Shown one piece after another: positions 51,236 through 60,344 of a stretch of DNA of 64,000 bases (within the stretch, counting starts at the first letter, position 1; each line of letters begins with the position of its first letter). The position numbers and the translations under genes were made by a program. Source of the stretch: Alistipes senegalensis (GTDB lineage: Bacteria; Pseudomonadota; Gammaproteobacteria; Burkholderiales; Burkholderiaceae_D); NCBI GenBank assembly GCA_023664945.1, contig JAMPER010000001.1, forward strand, positions 583,652 through 647,651, written 5' to 3'. The notes under the pieces are model-generated. The model saw nothing but the letters and a program-made list of their open reading frames with translations. It did not search any database and was not told the origin of the DNA.

Positions 51236-51805
51236 TTATGCCGGTTTCCTGAACGGGCGGCTAAGATAGGCCGAGCCGGCCAGGCCAAAACGCCAGGGGA
51301 GATTGACGGCTTTGGAAATGCCGATTCTTTCACCGGTGACAACCTGGATGGGCGCAGCTGCCGGTAAAAGGGTGCAGCGGGGCGAACGGAGGGGATAGCC
51401 GTCCAGTTCGCGGGTGATGCCCAGGGCCTGGCAAAGCCGGCCCGGCCCGGCGCACAGCAGGCGGGAATTATTGGTGTGCCGCCGCTTTTCCATGACGGCA
51501 ATTCCTGCTTTGGGTTCGATGGCGCGGATGAGTACGGCTGCCCCGTGGCCGGGTTCGCGGCAGGTGAAGTTAACGCACCAGTGTATGCCGTAGGAACGGT
51601 AAACGTAGAGATGGGCCGGTTCGCCGAACATGGCGCGGTTTCGGGGCGTTGGGCCGCCGTAGCTGTGCGATGCCGGTTCTTTCTGGTCGTAGGCTTCGGT
51701 TTCGACAATGACGCCGCCTGTGCCGTCTATCAGGAAGGTTGCGCCGATCAGCTGCCGGGCAACGAGATGGGCATCCTGCGCAAAATCAATGAAGGGTGCG
51801 TTCAT
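51236..51805 (-). CDS. mpg: DNA-3-methyladenine glycosylase (Mpg/AAG family)
   Basis: 189 aa from ATG 51803-51805; the frame extends to a TTG at 51835. This base-excision enzyme removes alkylated and deaminated purines. The family core is FLIDGTGGVIVETEAYDQKEPASHSYGGPTPRNRAMFGEPAHLYVYRSYGIHWCVNFTC, including the catalytic glutamate in VETEAY and intercalating tyrosine region. SRLLCAGPGRLCQALGIT follows. It is structurally unrelated to the AlkA-type enzyme at 54755, although the lesions overlap. It converges with the DUF748 gene (28 bp). Confidence 0.94.
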   Translation of the reverse strand: MNAPFIDFAQDAHLVARQLIGATFLIDGTGGVIVETEAYDQKEPASHSYGGPTPRNRAMFGEPAHLYVYRSYGIHWCVNFTCREPGHGAAVLIRAIEPKAGIAVMEKRRHTNNSRLLCAGPGRLCQALGITRELDGYPLRSPRCTLLPAAAPIQVVTGERIGISKAVNLPWRFGLAGSAYLSRPFRKPA

Positions 51806-51867
51806 GGCACGGGGCCTGCATGCCTTTCCAGGCAAATTTCCCGGAAAGGCATCAGGTGATTTTTTGT

Positions 51868-52632
51868 CTACCGGCTGACGGGATATGCCCTGAACTGGCC
51901 GTCTGCCGCCAGTTCCAGCCAGCCGCCCCTTTTTTCTGCCTGGTCCAGTTCCCAGTCCGGCAGGACATAGCGTACCTGCGAACCGTGGAGGTGTTTGCCC
52001 GGGCGGTGGATATGCCCGTGGACGAAGACGGCGGCACCGGTCTGGCTGAAGACTTCGTCAATGGCTGACGGCGTGACGTCCCAGGTGGATTCGGATTTGC
52101 CGGCGTTTTCTTTGACGCTGTCTTTCCGGAATTTTTCGATCATGAGCTTGCGCTGTGCCAGCGGCATGGAAAGGAATTGCTGCTGCCATTGCGGGTTGCG
52201 CACCATGGCGCGGAAGGCAAGGTAATCGGTATCGCCCAGGCACTGGGCATCGCCGTGCGCCACGGCCACTTTCAGGCCGCCCATTTCAGCCACATGCAGA
52301 TCGGGCAGGCCGGTTGCGCCGGTTTCCCGGAGGAAGCGTTCGCCTGTCAGGAAATCACGGTTGCCCGGCTGCCAGAAGACCGCCGTGCCCGCAAGGGATA
52401 GTTCCCTGATGGCACGGAGGATGCGCTGGTTGAAGGGGTGGCCGATATCATCATCGCCGGCCCAGTATTCAAACAGGTCTCCCAGGATGAAAAGCCGCTC
52501 TGATTGCCTTGCCTCACGGGATAGGAAATCAAGGAACGCCCCGGTTGTGTCGGGAAGGGACTCGGCCAGGTGCAAATCCGAGATGAAAAGGGCCTGGCTT
52601 TTCGGTGAGGAAGCTGTTTTGCCGGTCTGCAT
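51868..52632 (-). CDS. lpxH: UDP-2,3-diacylglucosamine diphosphatase LpxH
   Basis: 254 aa from ATG 52630-52632, 4 bp after the ppiB stop codon. LpxH cleaves UDP-2,3-diacylglucosamine to lipid X and UMP in lipid A synthesis. Metallophosphoesterase motifs in order are ALFISDLHLAE (D-x-H), FILGDLFEYWAGDDD, FWQPGNRDFLTG, VAVAHGDAQCLGDTDYLAFRAMVRNPQWQQQFL and VFVHGHIHRPGKH. The frame open to 52716 lies within ppiB and is not needed. The ppiB-lpxH pair is conserved in proteobacteria. Confidence 0.95.
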   Translation of the reverse strand: MQTGKTASSPKSQALFISDLHLAESLPDTTGAFLDFLSREARQSERLFILGDLFEYWAGDDDIGHPFNQRILRAIRELSLAGTAVFWQPGNRDFLTGERFLRETGATGLPDLHVAEMGGLKVAVAHGDAQCLGDTDYLAFRAMVRNPQWQQQFLSMPLAQRKLMIEKFRKDSVKENAGKSESTWDVTPSAIDEVFSQTGAAVFVHGHIHRPGKHLHGSQVRYVLPDWELDQAEKRGGWLELAADGQFRAYPVSR

Positions 52633-52636
52633 GGTT

Positions 52637-53128
52637 TTATTCCACTTCTTCCGCTTTTTCGATGATGACGTCTTCTTTGGGTACATCCCCATGCATGCCG
52701 CTTCGGCCGGTGGCAACCTGCTTGATGGCGTTGACGACTTCCTGGCCTTCTACCACATCGCCGAAAACAGCGTAGCCCCAGCCATCCTGCCCCGGGAAAT
52801 CGAGGAAATAGTTGTCGTTGACGTTGATGAAAAATTGCGCCGTGGCCGAATGCGGGTCGGAAGTCCTGGCCATGGCAATGGAGTAGCGGGTATTCTGAAG
52901 GCCGTTGTCCGCTTCGTTTTCAATCGGGGCATTGGTGGGTTTTTGTTTCATGCCTGGTTCAAAACCGCCGCCCTGAATCATGAAATCGTTGATGACACGG
53001 TGGAAGATGGTACCGTCATAGTGGCCTGAACGGACATAGTTCAGGAAGTTTTCGACGGTTTTGGGCGCCCGGTCGGGATAGAGGTCGATTTTGATATCAC
53101 CGTGGTTGGTGTGAAAGATGACGGCCAT
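52637..53128 (-). CDS. ppiB: Peptidyl-prolyl cis-trans isomerase B (cyclophilin)
   Basis: 163 aa cytosolic cyclophilin without a signal peptide. [54 protein letters not shown] contains the catalytic arginine in [42 protein letters not shown] completes the active site. It is upstream of lpxH with a 4 bp gap and divergent from cysS. Confidence 0.96.
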   Translation of the reverse strand: MAVIFHTNHGDIKIDLYPDRAPKTVENFLNYVRSGHYDGTIFHRVINDFMIQGGGFEPGMKQKPTNAPIENEADNGLQNTRYSIAMARTSDPHSATAQFFINVNDNYFLDFPGQDGWGYAVFGDVVEGQEVVNAIKQVATGRSGMHGDVPKEDVIIEKAEEVE

Positions 53129-53375
53129 GCTGTTTCCTTGTGATAAAAAAGGTCTGTTTTGTCAGTGTTATCAGGCATTGAGGGGCTGCCGGGATTTTGC
53201 CGGGGCTGCCGCCTGTTTGCCAATCTTTTCATTTTAACAAATTCCCGCTGCAAAACGGCCGGATTTTTGCGCCGGGCACAGTGCGGGCCAAAGCCGGCCG
53301 GCACTATCCTTTTGCTGCCGCAGCGAAGTAAAATAGGCTTATTTTTGTTGTTTGGCGATATCACGAGACAAATCC

Positions 53376-54758
53376 ATGGGCAATCTGCAAATCTACAATT
53401 CCATGACGCGCCGTATTGAGGCTTTTCAATCCATTGAACCGGGCAAGGTCCGCATGTATGTCTGCGGCATGACGGTTTATGATTTTTGCCATATTGGCCA
53501 TGCCCGGATGATGCTGGCGTTTGATATTGTTTACCGGTGGCTGAAAGCGAGCGGGTATGAGGTGACTTATGTCCGCAATATTACCGATATTGACGACAAG
53601 ATTATCGCGCGGGCTGCGGAAAACGGGGAATCCATGCAGGATTTGACGGCCCGTTTTATCCGGTTTATGCATGAAGATGTGGCGGCACTGGGTATTTTGC
53701 CGCCCGACCATGAACCCCGTGCAACCGAATATGTGCCGCAAATGCTGGAAATTATCGGGAAGCTGGAGCAAAAGGGGCTGGCTTACCGCTCTGATGAGGG
53801 AGATGTCAATTATTCTGTCCGGGATTTCAGGGATTATGGCAAGCTTTCCAACCGTTCGCTGGATGATTTGAGGGCAGGCGAACGGGTGGATGTGAATGCG
53901 GACAAGCGGGATCCGCTGGATTTTGTGCTGTGGAAGGCGGCCAAGGCTGGCGAACCGCCCGAAGCACGGTGGGATTCCAAATGGGGACCGGGCCGCCCGG
54001 GCTGGCATATTGAATGTTCGGCCATGTCTTCAAAGCTTCTGGGACCGCATTTTGATATCCATGGCGGCGGGGCGGATCTCCAGTTCCCGCACCATGAAAA
54101 CGAGATTGCCCAGTCGGAGGGGGTAACCGGCCATACTTTTGTCAATTACTGGATGCATAACGGTTTTGTGCGGGTGGATGATGAAAAAATGTCCAAGTCG
54201 CTTGGCAATTTTTTCACTATCCGGGAGGTGCTGGAAAAATATGATCCGGAAGTGCTGCGGTTTTTTGTGATCCGCACGCATTACCGCAGCCCGCTGAATT
54301 ATTCCGATGCGCATCTGGATGACGCGCGGGCCGGGCTGACGCGCCTTTATACCGCGCTGAAGGATATGCCGGTTGACGATGCCGCGGTGGTGGATTGGGA
54401 GGAAGACCATGCGCGCCGGTTTGCGTCGGCCATGGACGAGGATTTCAATACGCCGGTGGCGGTGGCGGCGTTGTTTGACCTGGCCAATGAGGTAAATCGT
54501 TCCGGTTCGGTGGACAAGGCAAGGCAGTTAAAGGCGCTGGCCGGTGTTCTCGGCCTGCTCCAGCGGGATCCCCGGGCGTTTCTCCAGGGTGGGGAAGCTG
54601 TTGACGAAGATGCGGTTAAAAAACAGATTGCAGCCAGGGCAGCAGCCAAGGCTGCCAAAAATTTTGCCGAGGCCGACCGGATCAGGGATGCCTTATTGGC
54701 AGAAGGGATTGTGCTGGAGGACAGGCCTGGCGGCGTGACCGAGTGGCGGCGCGCGTGA
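53376..54758 (+). CDS. cysS: Cysteinyl-tRNA synthetase
   Basis: 460 aa from ATG 53376. A class I synthetase with [17 protein letters not shown] (HIGH motif; its cysteine is the first zinc ligand), [11 protein letters not shown] and [18 protein letters not shown] (zinc site), and [22 protein letters not shown]. The C-terminal helical anticodon domain ends [15 protein letters not shown]. The last codons overlap the next gene as GTGA, so the glycosylase downstream is probably translationally coupled. Confidence 0.98.
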   Translation: MGNLQIYNSMTRRIEAFQSIEPGKVRMYVCGMTVYDFCHIGHARMMLAFDIVYRWLKASGYEVTYVRNITDIDDKIIARAAENGESMQDLTARFIRFMHEDVAALGILPPDHEPRATEYVPQMLEIIGKLEQKGLAYRSDEGDVNYSVRDFRDYGKLSNRSLDDLRAGERVDVNADKRDPLDFVLWKAAKAGEPPEARWDSKWGPGRPGWHIECSAMSSKLLGPHFDIHGGGADLQFPHHENEIAQSEGVTGHTFVNYWMHNGFVRVDDEKMSKSLGNFFTIREVLEKYDPEVLRFFVIRTHYRSPLNYSDAHLDDARAGLTRLYTALKDMPVDDAAVVDWEEDHARRFASAMDEDFNTPVAVAALFDLANEVNRSGSVDKARQLKALAGVLGLLQRDPRAFLQGGEAVDEDAVKKQIAARAAAKAAKNFAEADRIRDALLAEGIVLEDRPGGVTEWRRA

Positions 54759-55399
54759 GCGAAACGGGCGGAAATGCCTTGCCGGAACCGCCTTACTGGC
54801 AGGAGGCGGAAACGGTGCTGGCGGGGAAAGATCCGGTTATGCGCCGCCTGATTGCCAGTGCCGGCAGGAGTTACCCGGCCCGGCGGGGTGAGCCTTTTGA
54901 GACGCTGGTTCGCGCTATTGTGGGGCAGCAGCTTTCTGTCAGGGCGGCAGAGACTATCTGGCAGCGTTTCCAGGGGATGTGCCCGGTTTGCTCGCCGGAG
55001 GCGGTTATCCAGATAGACGGCGCCCGTTTTCAGGCCTGCGGGTTTTCCCGGCGAAAGGCGGAATATGTTCGGGATCTTGCCGGTTGTTTCAGGGATGAAA
55101 CGGTGGATCCCGGAAAGTGGGAGACGATGGACGATGAGGCTGTTATTGCGGATTTGTCGCAGGTTAAGGGGATTGGCCGCTGGACGGCGGAAATGTTTCT
55201 GATTTTCAATCTTCGCCATCCCGATGTGTTGCCGTTGGACGATGCCGGATTGATCAGGGGAATGGGCAATGCCTATTTTGCCGGGGAATTGCCAGGCCGG
55301 AAGAAGGCGCGCGAGCTTGCCCAGGCATGGCGTCCCTGGCGTACGGTGGCGACCTGGTATCTCTGGCGCAGCCTGACGGCTGTTCCGGTGGAGTATTAG
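54755..55399 (+). CDS. DNA-3-methyladenine glycosylase II (AlkA-type, HhH-GPD)
   Basis: 214 aa from GTG 54755, which overlaps the cysS stop; GTG 54743 is an alternative. Helix-hairpin-helix base-excision glycosylase: [25 protein letters not shown], then the Hh[21 protein letters not shown] with the catalytic aspartate in [12 protein letters not shown]. It lacks the N-terminal beta domain of E. coli AlkA, matching the shorter MAG/AlkA2 class. [17 protein letters not shown] is the typical C-terminus. It removes alkylated purines, complementing mpg. Confidence 0.92.
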   Translation: MSETGGNALPEPPYWQEAETVLAGKDPVMRRLIASAGRSYPARRGEPFETLVRAIVGQQLSVRAAETIWQRFQGMCPVCSPEAVIQIDGARFQACGFSRRKAEYVRDLAGCFRDETVDPGKWETMDDEAVIADLSQVKGIGRWTAEMFLIFNLRHPDVLPLDDAGLIRGMGNAYFAGELPGRKKARELAQAWRPWRTVATWYLWRSLTAVPVEY

Positions 55400-55438
55400 C
55401 TGTAGCATTTTTATACGGGCATCCCCTTATGGCAGGCT

Positions 55439-55467
55439 TTGACCGGCAGGCGATTAGTCATTACAAT
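55439..55467 (+). promoter_or_regulatory. Sigma-70 type promoter upstream of accA
   Basis: TTGACC (55439-55444) and TACAAT (55462-55467) are separated by exactly 17 bp, close to the sigma-70 consensus. It lies about 85 bp upstream of the accA GTG and just after the glycosylase gene. Confidence 0.6.
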
Positions 55468-55551
55468 GCCGGGGCATAGATTATCGGGCATGGCAGCCCG
55501 GCAGGCGCAGGCTCGCCCTGCCGGCTGAACCGGCCCCAAGAAGGAGCGGCA

Positions 55552-56526
55552 GTGGGTAAAACGACATTTCTGAGCTTTGAGCAGCCGATTGCGGAGCTGG
55601 ATGCCAAGATTGAGGAACTGCGCTTTGTGCAGGACGATTCGGCGGTAGATATTTCGGAAGAGATTGCCCGCCTGGCAAAGAAGAGCCAGCAGCTGACCAA
55701 GGATATTTACAGCAGGCTGACTCCCTGGCAGGTTTCGCAGATTGCACGCCATCCGCAACGCCCCTATACGCTGGATTATATTGGCGGGATTTTTACGGAT
55801 TTTCACGAGCTGCACGGCGACAGGACTTTCGGGGATGACACCGCTATTGTCGGCGGGCTGGCACGCTTTAACGGGCAGGGATGCGTGGTGATCGGCCACC
55901 AGAAGGGGCGCGATACCAAAGAACGCGGTTACCGCAATTTTGGCATGCCGCGCCCGGAAGGTTACCGCAAGGCGTTGCGGCTGATGCAGATGGCGGAAAA
56001 ATTCAATCTGCCGGTTTTCACGTTTGTTGATACACCGGGAGCCTTTCCCGGCATTGATGCGGAAGAGCGCGGCCAGTCCGAGGCGATTGGGCGCAATCTG
56101 TTTGAGATGGCCAAGTTAAAGGTGCCGGTTATTGCAACGATTATTGGCGAAGGCGGATCCGGCGGCGCATTGGCGATTGCGGTTGCCGATACGGTGCTGA
56201 TGCTCCAGTATTCGGTTTATTCTGTCATTTCCCCGGAAGGCTGCGCTTCCATTCTCTGGAAGACGGCGGAGCGGGCCAATGAGGCGGCAGAGGCGCTTGG
56301 CCTGACGGCGCACCGGCTTAAAGGCATGGGGCTGGTTGACCGTATTATCAATGAGCCGCTGGGCGGCGCGCACCGCGATCCAAAGCAGATGACGGCATTG
56401 CTCAAGCGGGCGTTGGCAGATGCCTTGCGCCAGTTCAAGGGCGTTTCTGTCAGGGAGCTGCTGGATGCCCGTTACAAGAAGTGGCTCAATTACGGCGAAT
56501 TCAAGGATATGACGCCTTCGGAGTAG
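55552..56526 (+). CDS. accA: Acetyl-CoA carboxylase carboxyltransferase subunit alpha
   Basis: 324 aa from a GTG start with AAGGAGCG upstream. Together with AccD it transfers CO2 from biotin to acetyl-CoA, the committed step of fatty-acid synthesis. The length is close to that of E. coli Acc[73 protein letters not shown] and [40 protein letters not shown] are highly conserved crotonase-fold motifs. tilS starts 3 bp after its stop. Confidence 0.98.
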   Translation: MGKTTFLSFEQPIAELDAKIEELRFVQDDSAVDISEEIARLAKKSQQLTKDIYSRLTPWQVSQIARHPQRPYTLDYIGGIFTDFHELHGDRTFGDDTAIVGGLARFNGQGCVVIGHQKGRDTKERGYRNFGMPRPEGYRKALRLMQMAEKFNLPVFTFVDTPGAFPGIDAEERGQSEAIGRNLFEMAKLKVPVIATIIGEGGSGGALAIAVADTVLMLQYSVYSVISPEGCASILWKTAERANEAAEALGLTAHRLKGMGLVDRIINEPLGGAHRDPKQMTALLKRALADALRQFKGVSVRELLDARYKKWLNYGEFKDMTPSE

Positions 56527-56529
56527 GCT

Positions 56530-57966
56530 GTGGGCGGGCAGGAGGGAGCTGTTCCTTTTCCCGGGTTTGAACGCGTGCTGGAGCGGGCTTTGGCACGCGT
56601 TTTTGTTGACGGCCCGCCAAAAGGCGGGCGCGCGGCCCTGGCGGTTGCCTATTCGGGCGGGCGGGATTCCACGGTTTTGTTACATCTGGCACAGGCCTAT
56701 GCCCAAAAAAAAGGCTGGCGGCTGGCAGCTTTTCATATTCATCATGGCTTGAATCGGGAGGCGGATGCCTGGCTGGCCCATTGCCGCCGGATTTGCGCTG
56801 CCCTTGGTGTTGATTTTGATGCCTGCCGGGTGACATTGCAGGAGACAGAAGACGGGATTGAGGCTGCCGCGCGCAGTGCGCGTTATGCTGCCCTGGCGGC
56901 GTTGTGCCGCCGCCACGGCGTGAAGTTGCTGTTGACGGCGCATCATGAGGATGACCAGGCTGAAACGGTTTTGATGCAGCTGTTGCGGGGCAGCGGCACT
57001 GCCGGCCTTTCCGGCATGGAAGTGCTTGGCCCGGTTCCCGGCGAGCCAGACGGGAGCGGTTTGCTGTTGCTTCGTCCGCTGCTTTCTGTTTCAGGACAGG
57101 CGATTGCGTGCTGGGCAGCGGCACAGCAGCTGGCTTGGGTGGAAGATGATTCCAACCAGGATTCGCGCTATGCAAGGAATGCGTTAAGGCAGCAGGTGAT
57201 GCCGGTTTTGGCTCGCCTGTTTCCCGGGGCGGCACACCGCCTGTCGCGCAGCGCCGGCCATATGCAGGCGGCAGAACGGCTGCTGGCCTCGATGGCGGAG
57301 GCGGATTACCGGGCCTGCCGTGACGGCAACGGGCTGGATGTTGGGCGTGTGGCGGCGCTGGATGGGGACCGGTTCAATAACCTGTTTCGTTTCTGGCTGC
57401 GTTTGCACGGGGTGCGCATGCCTTCGGTTGCCTGGCTGGCAGAAGCGCGCCGCCAGCTGCTGGATGCCCGGCAGGATGCGCAGGTAAGGCTGGAGCTGGA
57501 AGGTGCGGTCATTCGCCGTTACCGGCAGCGTTTCATGCTGGTTTTACCGGAAAAGGTGCGCCATGCGCCGCTGCCGCCAGCTGATCGTTTGCCGGTGGCC
57601 TGGCGGGGCGAATCACATGTTTGCCTGCCGCCGTTTGGCGGAGCTTTCGTTTTTGAACCGGCCGAAGCAGGCGTGGATGCCGGATGGCTTTTGTCGCAGC
57701 CGCTTTATGCCGCAGCCTATCATGGGAAAGCGCTGTTCAAGGACCATGCAGGAAGACCGGCCAGGCAGCTCAAGGCGCATTACCAGGAAAAAGGCGTGCC
57801 ACCCTGGGAGCGGGAACGGCTGCCCCTGCTTTTTGCCGGCGAGACCCTGCTTTTTGCCGCCGGTATCGGGATGGCGGCGTCCTGTACCGGCAAAGGGGAG
57901 GGCTGCATCCGGATTGCCTGGCTGCCGGGCGGGCAGGGACGGGGTATTCCGGCTTTTTTCTTGTGA
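56530..57966 (+). CDS. tilS: tRNA(Ile)-lysidine synthetase
   Basis: 478 aa from a GTG start. TilS attaches lysine to C34 of tRNA-Ile(CAU) so that it reads AUA; essential in nearly all bacteria. The N-type ATP pyrophosphatase loop SGGRDS is at 42-47. LAAFHIHHGLNREADAW, LLTAHHEDDQAETVLMQLLRGSGTAGL and WVEDDSNQDSRYARNALRQQVMPVL follow. The C-terminal domain contains RPARQLKAHYQEKGVPPWERERLPLLF. It lies between accA and lysC. Confidence 0.96.
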   Translation: MGGQEGAVPFPGFERVLERALARVFVDGPPKGGRAALAVAYSGGRDSTVLLHLAQAYAQKKGWRLAAFHIHHGLNREADAWLAHCRRICAALGVDFDACRVTLQETEDGIEAAARSARYAALAALCRRHGVKLLLTAHHEDDQAETVLMQLLRGSGTAGLSGMEVLGPVPGEPDGSGLLLLRPLLSVSGQAIACWAAAQQLAWVEDDSNQDSRYARNALRQQVMPVLARLFPGAAHRLSRSAGHMQAAERLLASMAEADYRACRDGNGLDVGRVAALDGDRFNNLFRFWLRLHGVRMPSVAWLAEARRQLLDARQDAQVRLELEGAVIRRYRQRFMLVLPEKVRHAPLPPADRLPVAWRGESHVCLPPFGGAFVFEPAEAGVDAGWLLSQPLYAAAYHGKALFKDHAGRPARQLKAHYQEKGVPPWERERLPLLFAGETLLFAAGIGMAASCTGKGEGCIRIAWLPGGQGRGIPAFFL

Positions 57967-58034
57967 AATTGGGTAAGGCAGGGTAAAGTTTCATGCAAGC
58001 TGATATTTTTGCGTGAATTGCCGGAATCGGAAAA

Positions 58035-59285
58035 ATGGGATTGATTGTTCATAAATACGGCGGCACCTCGATGGGTTCTGTCGAGCGGATTAAAAATGTC
58101 GCCCGGCGGGTGGCCAAATGGCATGATGCCGGCCACCGCGTTATTGTTGTGCCTTCCGCCATGGCGGGGGAAACCAACCGTTTGATTGCCCTGGCCCAGG
58201 AAATTATGCCGCAGCCGGATCAGCGCGAGCTGGATATGATTACTTCTACGGGGGAGCAGGTTTCTATCGGCTTGCTTTCCCTGGCATTGATGGCGCTGGG
58301 CAAGCAGGCGGTTTCCTTTACCGGCTGGCAGGTGCCGGTGCTGACGGATTCTGCCCATACGAAGGCGCGTATCCATTCGATTGACGGCAAGCGGGTGACG
58401 GCTGAACTTGACCAGGGGAAGATTGCCATTATTGCCGGATTCCAGGGCATTGACGAAAAAGGGGATATTACGACCCTTGGCCGCGGCGGCTCCGATACGT
58501 CTGCTGTTGCCATTGCCGCTGCCATGAAGGCGGACGAATGCCTTATTTATACCGATGTGGACGGGGTTTATACCACTGATCCGCGCGTGGTTTCCGAGGC
58601 GAGGCGCCTCCAGAAAATTACTTTTGAGGAAATGCTGGAGATGGCTTCGCTGGGATCGAAGGTGTTGCAGACGCGTTCTGTGGAGTTTTCGGGCAATTAC
58701 CATGTGCCGACCCGTGTGCTTTCGTCGCTGACAGATCCGCTTATGCAGCTGGAAGAGGAGGCCCGTTCCGGCACACTGATTACATTTGAGGAAGACGCAA
58801 AGATGGAACAGACGGTTATTTCAGGAATTGCCTTCAGCCGCAGTGAAGCCAAGATTATGGTAATTGGCGTGCCGGACAGGCCGGGGATTGCCTTCAAGAT
58901 TTTGGGCCCTATTGCCGAGGCCAATATCGAAGTGGATATGATTATCCAGAACCAGTCGGTTGCCGGGGTGACCGATTTCACGTTTACTGTGCAGCGGGCA
59001 GATTATGACCGCGCCATGGAGGTGCTCAATACCCGGGTCAAGGCGGAAATTGGCGCAAGGGATATTGTCGGGGATAACCGGGTATCCAAGGTTTCTGCTA
59101 TCGGCGTCGGGATGCGCAGCCATGTGGGCGTGGCGTCCCGGATGTTTGAGACGCTTTACCAGGAGGGTATCAATATCCTCATGATATCCACTTCGGAGAT
59201 CAAGATATCTATCCTGATTGATGAAAAATATATGGAGCTGGCAGTTCGGACGCTGCACAAGGCGTTTAATCTGGACAAAGTGTGA
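58035..59285 (+). CDS. lysC: Aspartokinase (monofunctional, type with two ACT domains)
   Basis: 416 aa. It phosphorylates aspartate, opening the lysine/threonine/methionine pathway. The catalytic amino-acid kinase domain begins MGLIVHKYGGTSMGS (K7-S15) and contains FQGIDEKGDITTLGRGGSDTSAVAIAAAM. Two ACT domains from about 265 onward (SEAKIMVIGVPDRPGIAFKILGPIAEANIEVDMIIQ and GVASRMFETLYQEGINILMISTSEIKISILI) give feedback control, usually by lysine and threonine. An internal ATG with its own ribosome-binding site (58803) could make a separate ACT-only subunit. It follows tilS by 68 bp. Confidence 0.97.
   Translation: MGLIVHKYGGTSMGSVERIKNVARRVAKWHDAGHRVIVVPSAMAGETNRLIALAQEIMPQPDQRELDMITSTGEQVSIGLLSLALMALGKQAVSFTGWQVPVLTDSAHTKARIHSIDGKRVTAELDQGKIAIIAGFQGIDEKGDITTLGRGGSDTSAVAIAAAMKADECLIYTDVDGVYTTDPRVVSEARRLQKITFEEMLEMASLGSKVLQTRSVEFSGNYHVPTRVLSSLTDPLMQLEEEARSGTLITFEEDAKMEQTVISGIAFSRSEAKIMVIGVPDRPGIAFKILGPIAEANIEVDMIIQNQSVAGVTDFTFTVQRADYDRAMEVLNTRVKAEIGARDIVGDNRVSKVSAIGVGMRSHVGVASRMFETLYQEGINILMISTSEIKISILIDEKYMELAVRTLHKAFNLDKV
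58788..58805 (+). promoter_or_regulatory. Internal ribosome-binding site and start for an aspartokinase beta subunit
   Basis: GAGGAAG (58788-58794) lies 8 bases before an in-frame ATG (58803-58805, Met257). Translation from here would give a 160-residue protein starting MEQTVISGIAFSRSEAK, i.e. exactly the two ACT domains. Alpha2beta2 aspartokinases of Bacillus and Corynebacterium make their beta subunit this way. Confidence 0.5.
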
Positions 59286-59308
59286 AATTGTGACGGCAGG
59301 AGGAAACG

Positions 59309-60148
59309 ATGGCATACAAAACCATACTGGTTCACCTGGATAAAAAGGAAAAGGCGCTAAACCGTATCCGTATTGCGGGCAATCTTGCCAAGACCGAGAA
59401 TGCCTACCTTGTCGGCGCGGCCATGATCGGCCTTTCCACGCTGACGTTTCGCGAGGCGCATATTGACGAGAAAGATCCGGCGCTGGCTTCCCACCTGAAG
59501 TTTCTGGCAGAGCGTGCAAGGGGCTTTGTGGGTGATTTTGTTCATGAGATGCAGTCAATGGGGGTGCTTTCCTACGAAGGGCGCGTAGTGGATGACGAGG
59601 CAGGTTATGGTATCAGTATGCAGGCCCGTTACTCGGATTTGGTGGTGATTGGCCGCTCCAGCCCTGACGAGACCATGCCGCATGCGCCCAAGGCTTTCCC
59701 GGAGTTTGTTGTTCTTCATGCCGGCCGGCCTGTTTTGCTTGTTCCTTCCCGTTACGAGAAAGAAACGGTGGGCTCCAAGGTGCTGATTGCCTGGAATGCC
59801 AGCAAGGAGGTGCGCCGGGCTGTGAGCGATGCCATGCCTTTCCTTAAGCGTGCCGATGTGGTGGAAGTGGTTATGTTCAATGTGGATGCCGAATCGGATA
59901 TGCGGGATGAGGGGTCGGTTACGGATCTGGCGGTTTACCTGGCACGCCATGGCGTTAATGTGAATATTCTCCAGCCGCGCCGGACGCGGCATATCGGGTC
60001 GGCCTTGATGGATGTGGTGGCTGAACGGCAATCGGATCTTCTGGTGCTGGGCGGGTATGGCCAGACCCGTTTCAGGGAGTTTCTGCTGGGCGGCGTTACC
60101 CGCACGGTGTTAAGCGATGCGGTTGTTCCTGTCCTGATGTCTCACTAA
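59309..60148 (+). CDS. Universal stress protein, tandem UspA domains
   Basis: 279 aa. Two Usp domains: the first (1-about 145) opens MAYKTILVHLDKKEKALNRIRIAGNLAKTE. The second (about 150-279) opens KVLIAWNASKEVRRAVSDAMPFLKRAD and ends DLLVLGGYGQTRFREFLLGGVTRTVLSDAVVPVLMSH. The G-x2-G-x9-G(S/T) ATP-binding pattern is only partly kept in the second domain (GGYGQTRFREFLLGGVTRT), so nucleotide binding is uncertain. It is 23 bp downstream of lysC and separated from the next gene by about 196 bp. The role in stress survival is a family inference. Confidence 0.9.
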   Translation: MAYKTILVHLDKKEKALNRIRIAGNLAKTENAYLVGAAMIGLSTLTFREAHIDEKDPALASHLKFLAERARGFVGDFVHEMQSMGVLSYEGRVVDDEAGYGISMQARYSDLVVIGRSSPDETMPHAPKAFPEFVVLHAGRPVLLVPSRYEKETVGSKVLIAWNASKEVRRAVSDAMPFLKRADVVEVVMFNVDAESDMRDEGSVTDLAVYLARHGVNVNILQPRRTRHIGSALMDVVAERQSDLLVLGGYGQTRFREFLLGGVTRTVLSDAVVPVLMSH

Positions 60149-60344
60149 TACCTGGACAGGCTGCATTTTGGGCGGCGGGGGGATAATCTGATAAGATAGG
60201 CTGTTGTGCCGGTATTTTTTGCAGGCGGAAGCGGGCGGGAGCTTCTTTTTTACTGCCGCCAGCTCAGCCTGGACCTTTCCGGATTTTTCGGTGTGCTGTT
60301 ATCAATCACTGCCGGGCTTTTCCGGCGGTATATCAAGGAATGTC

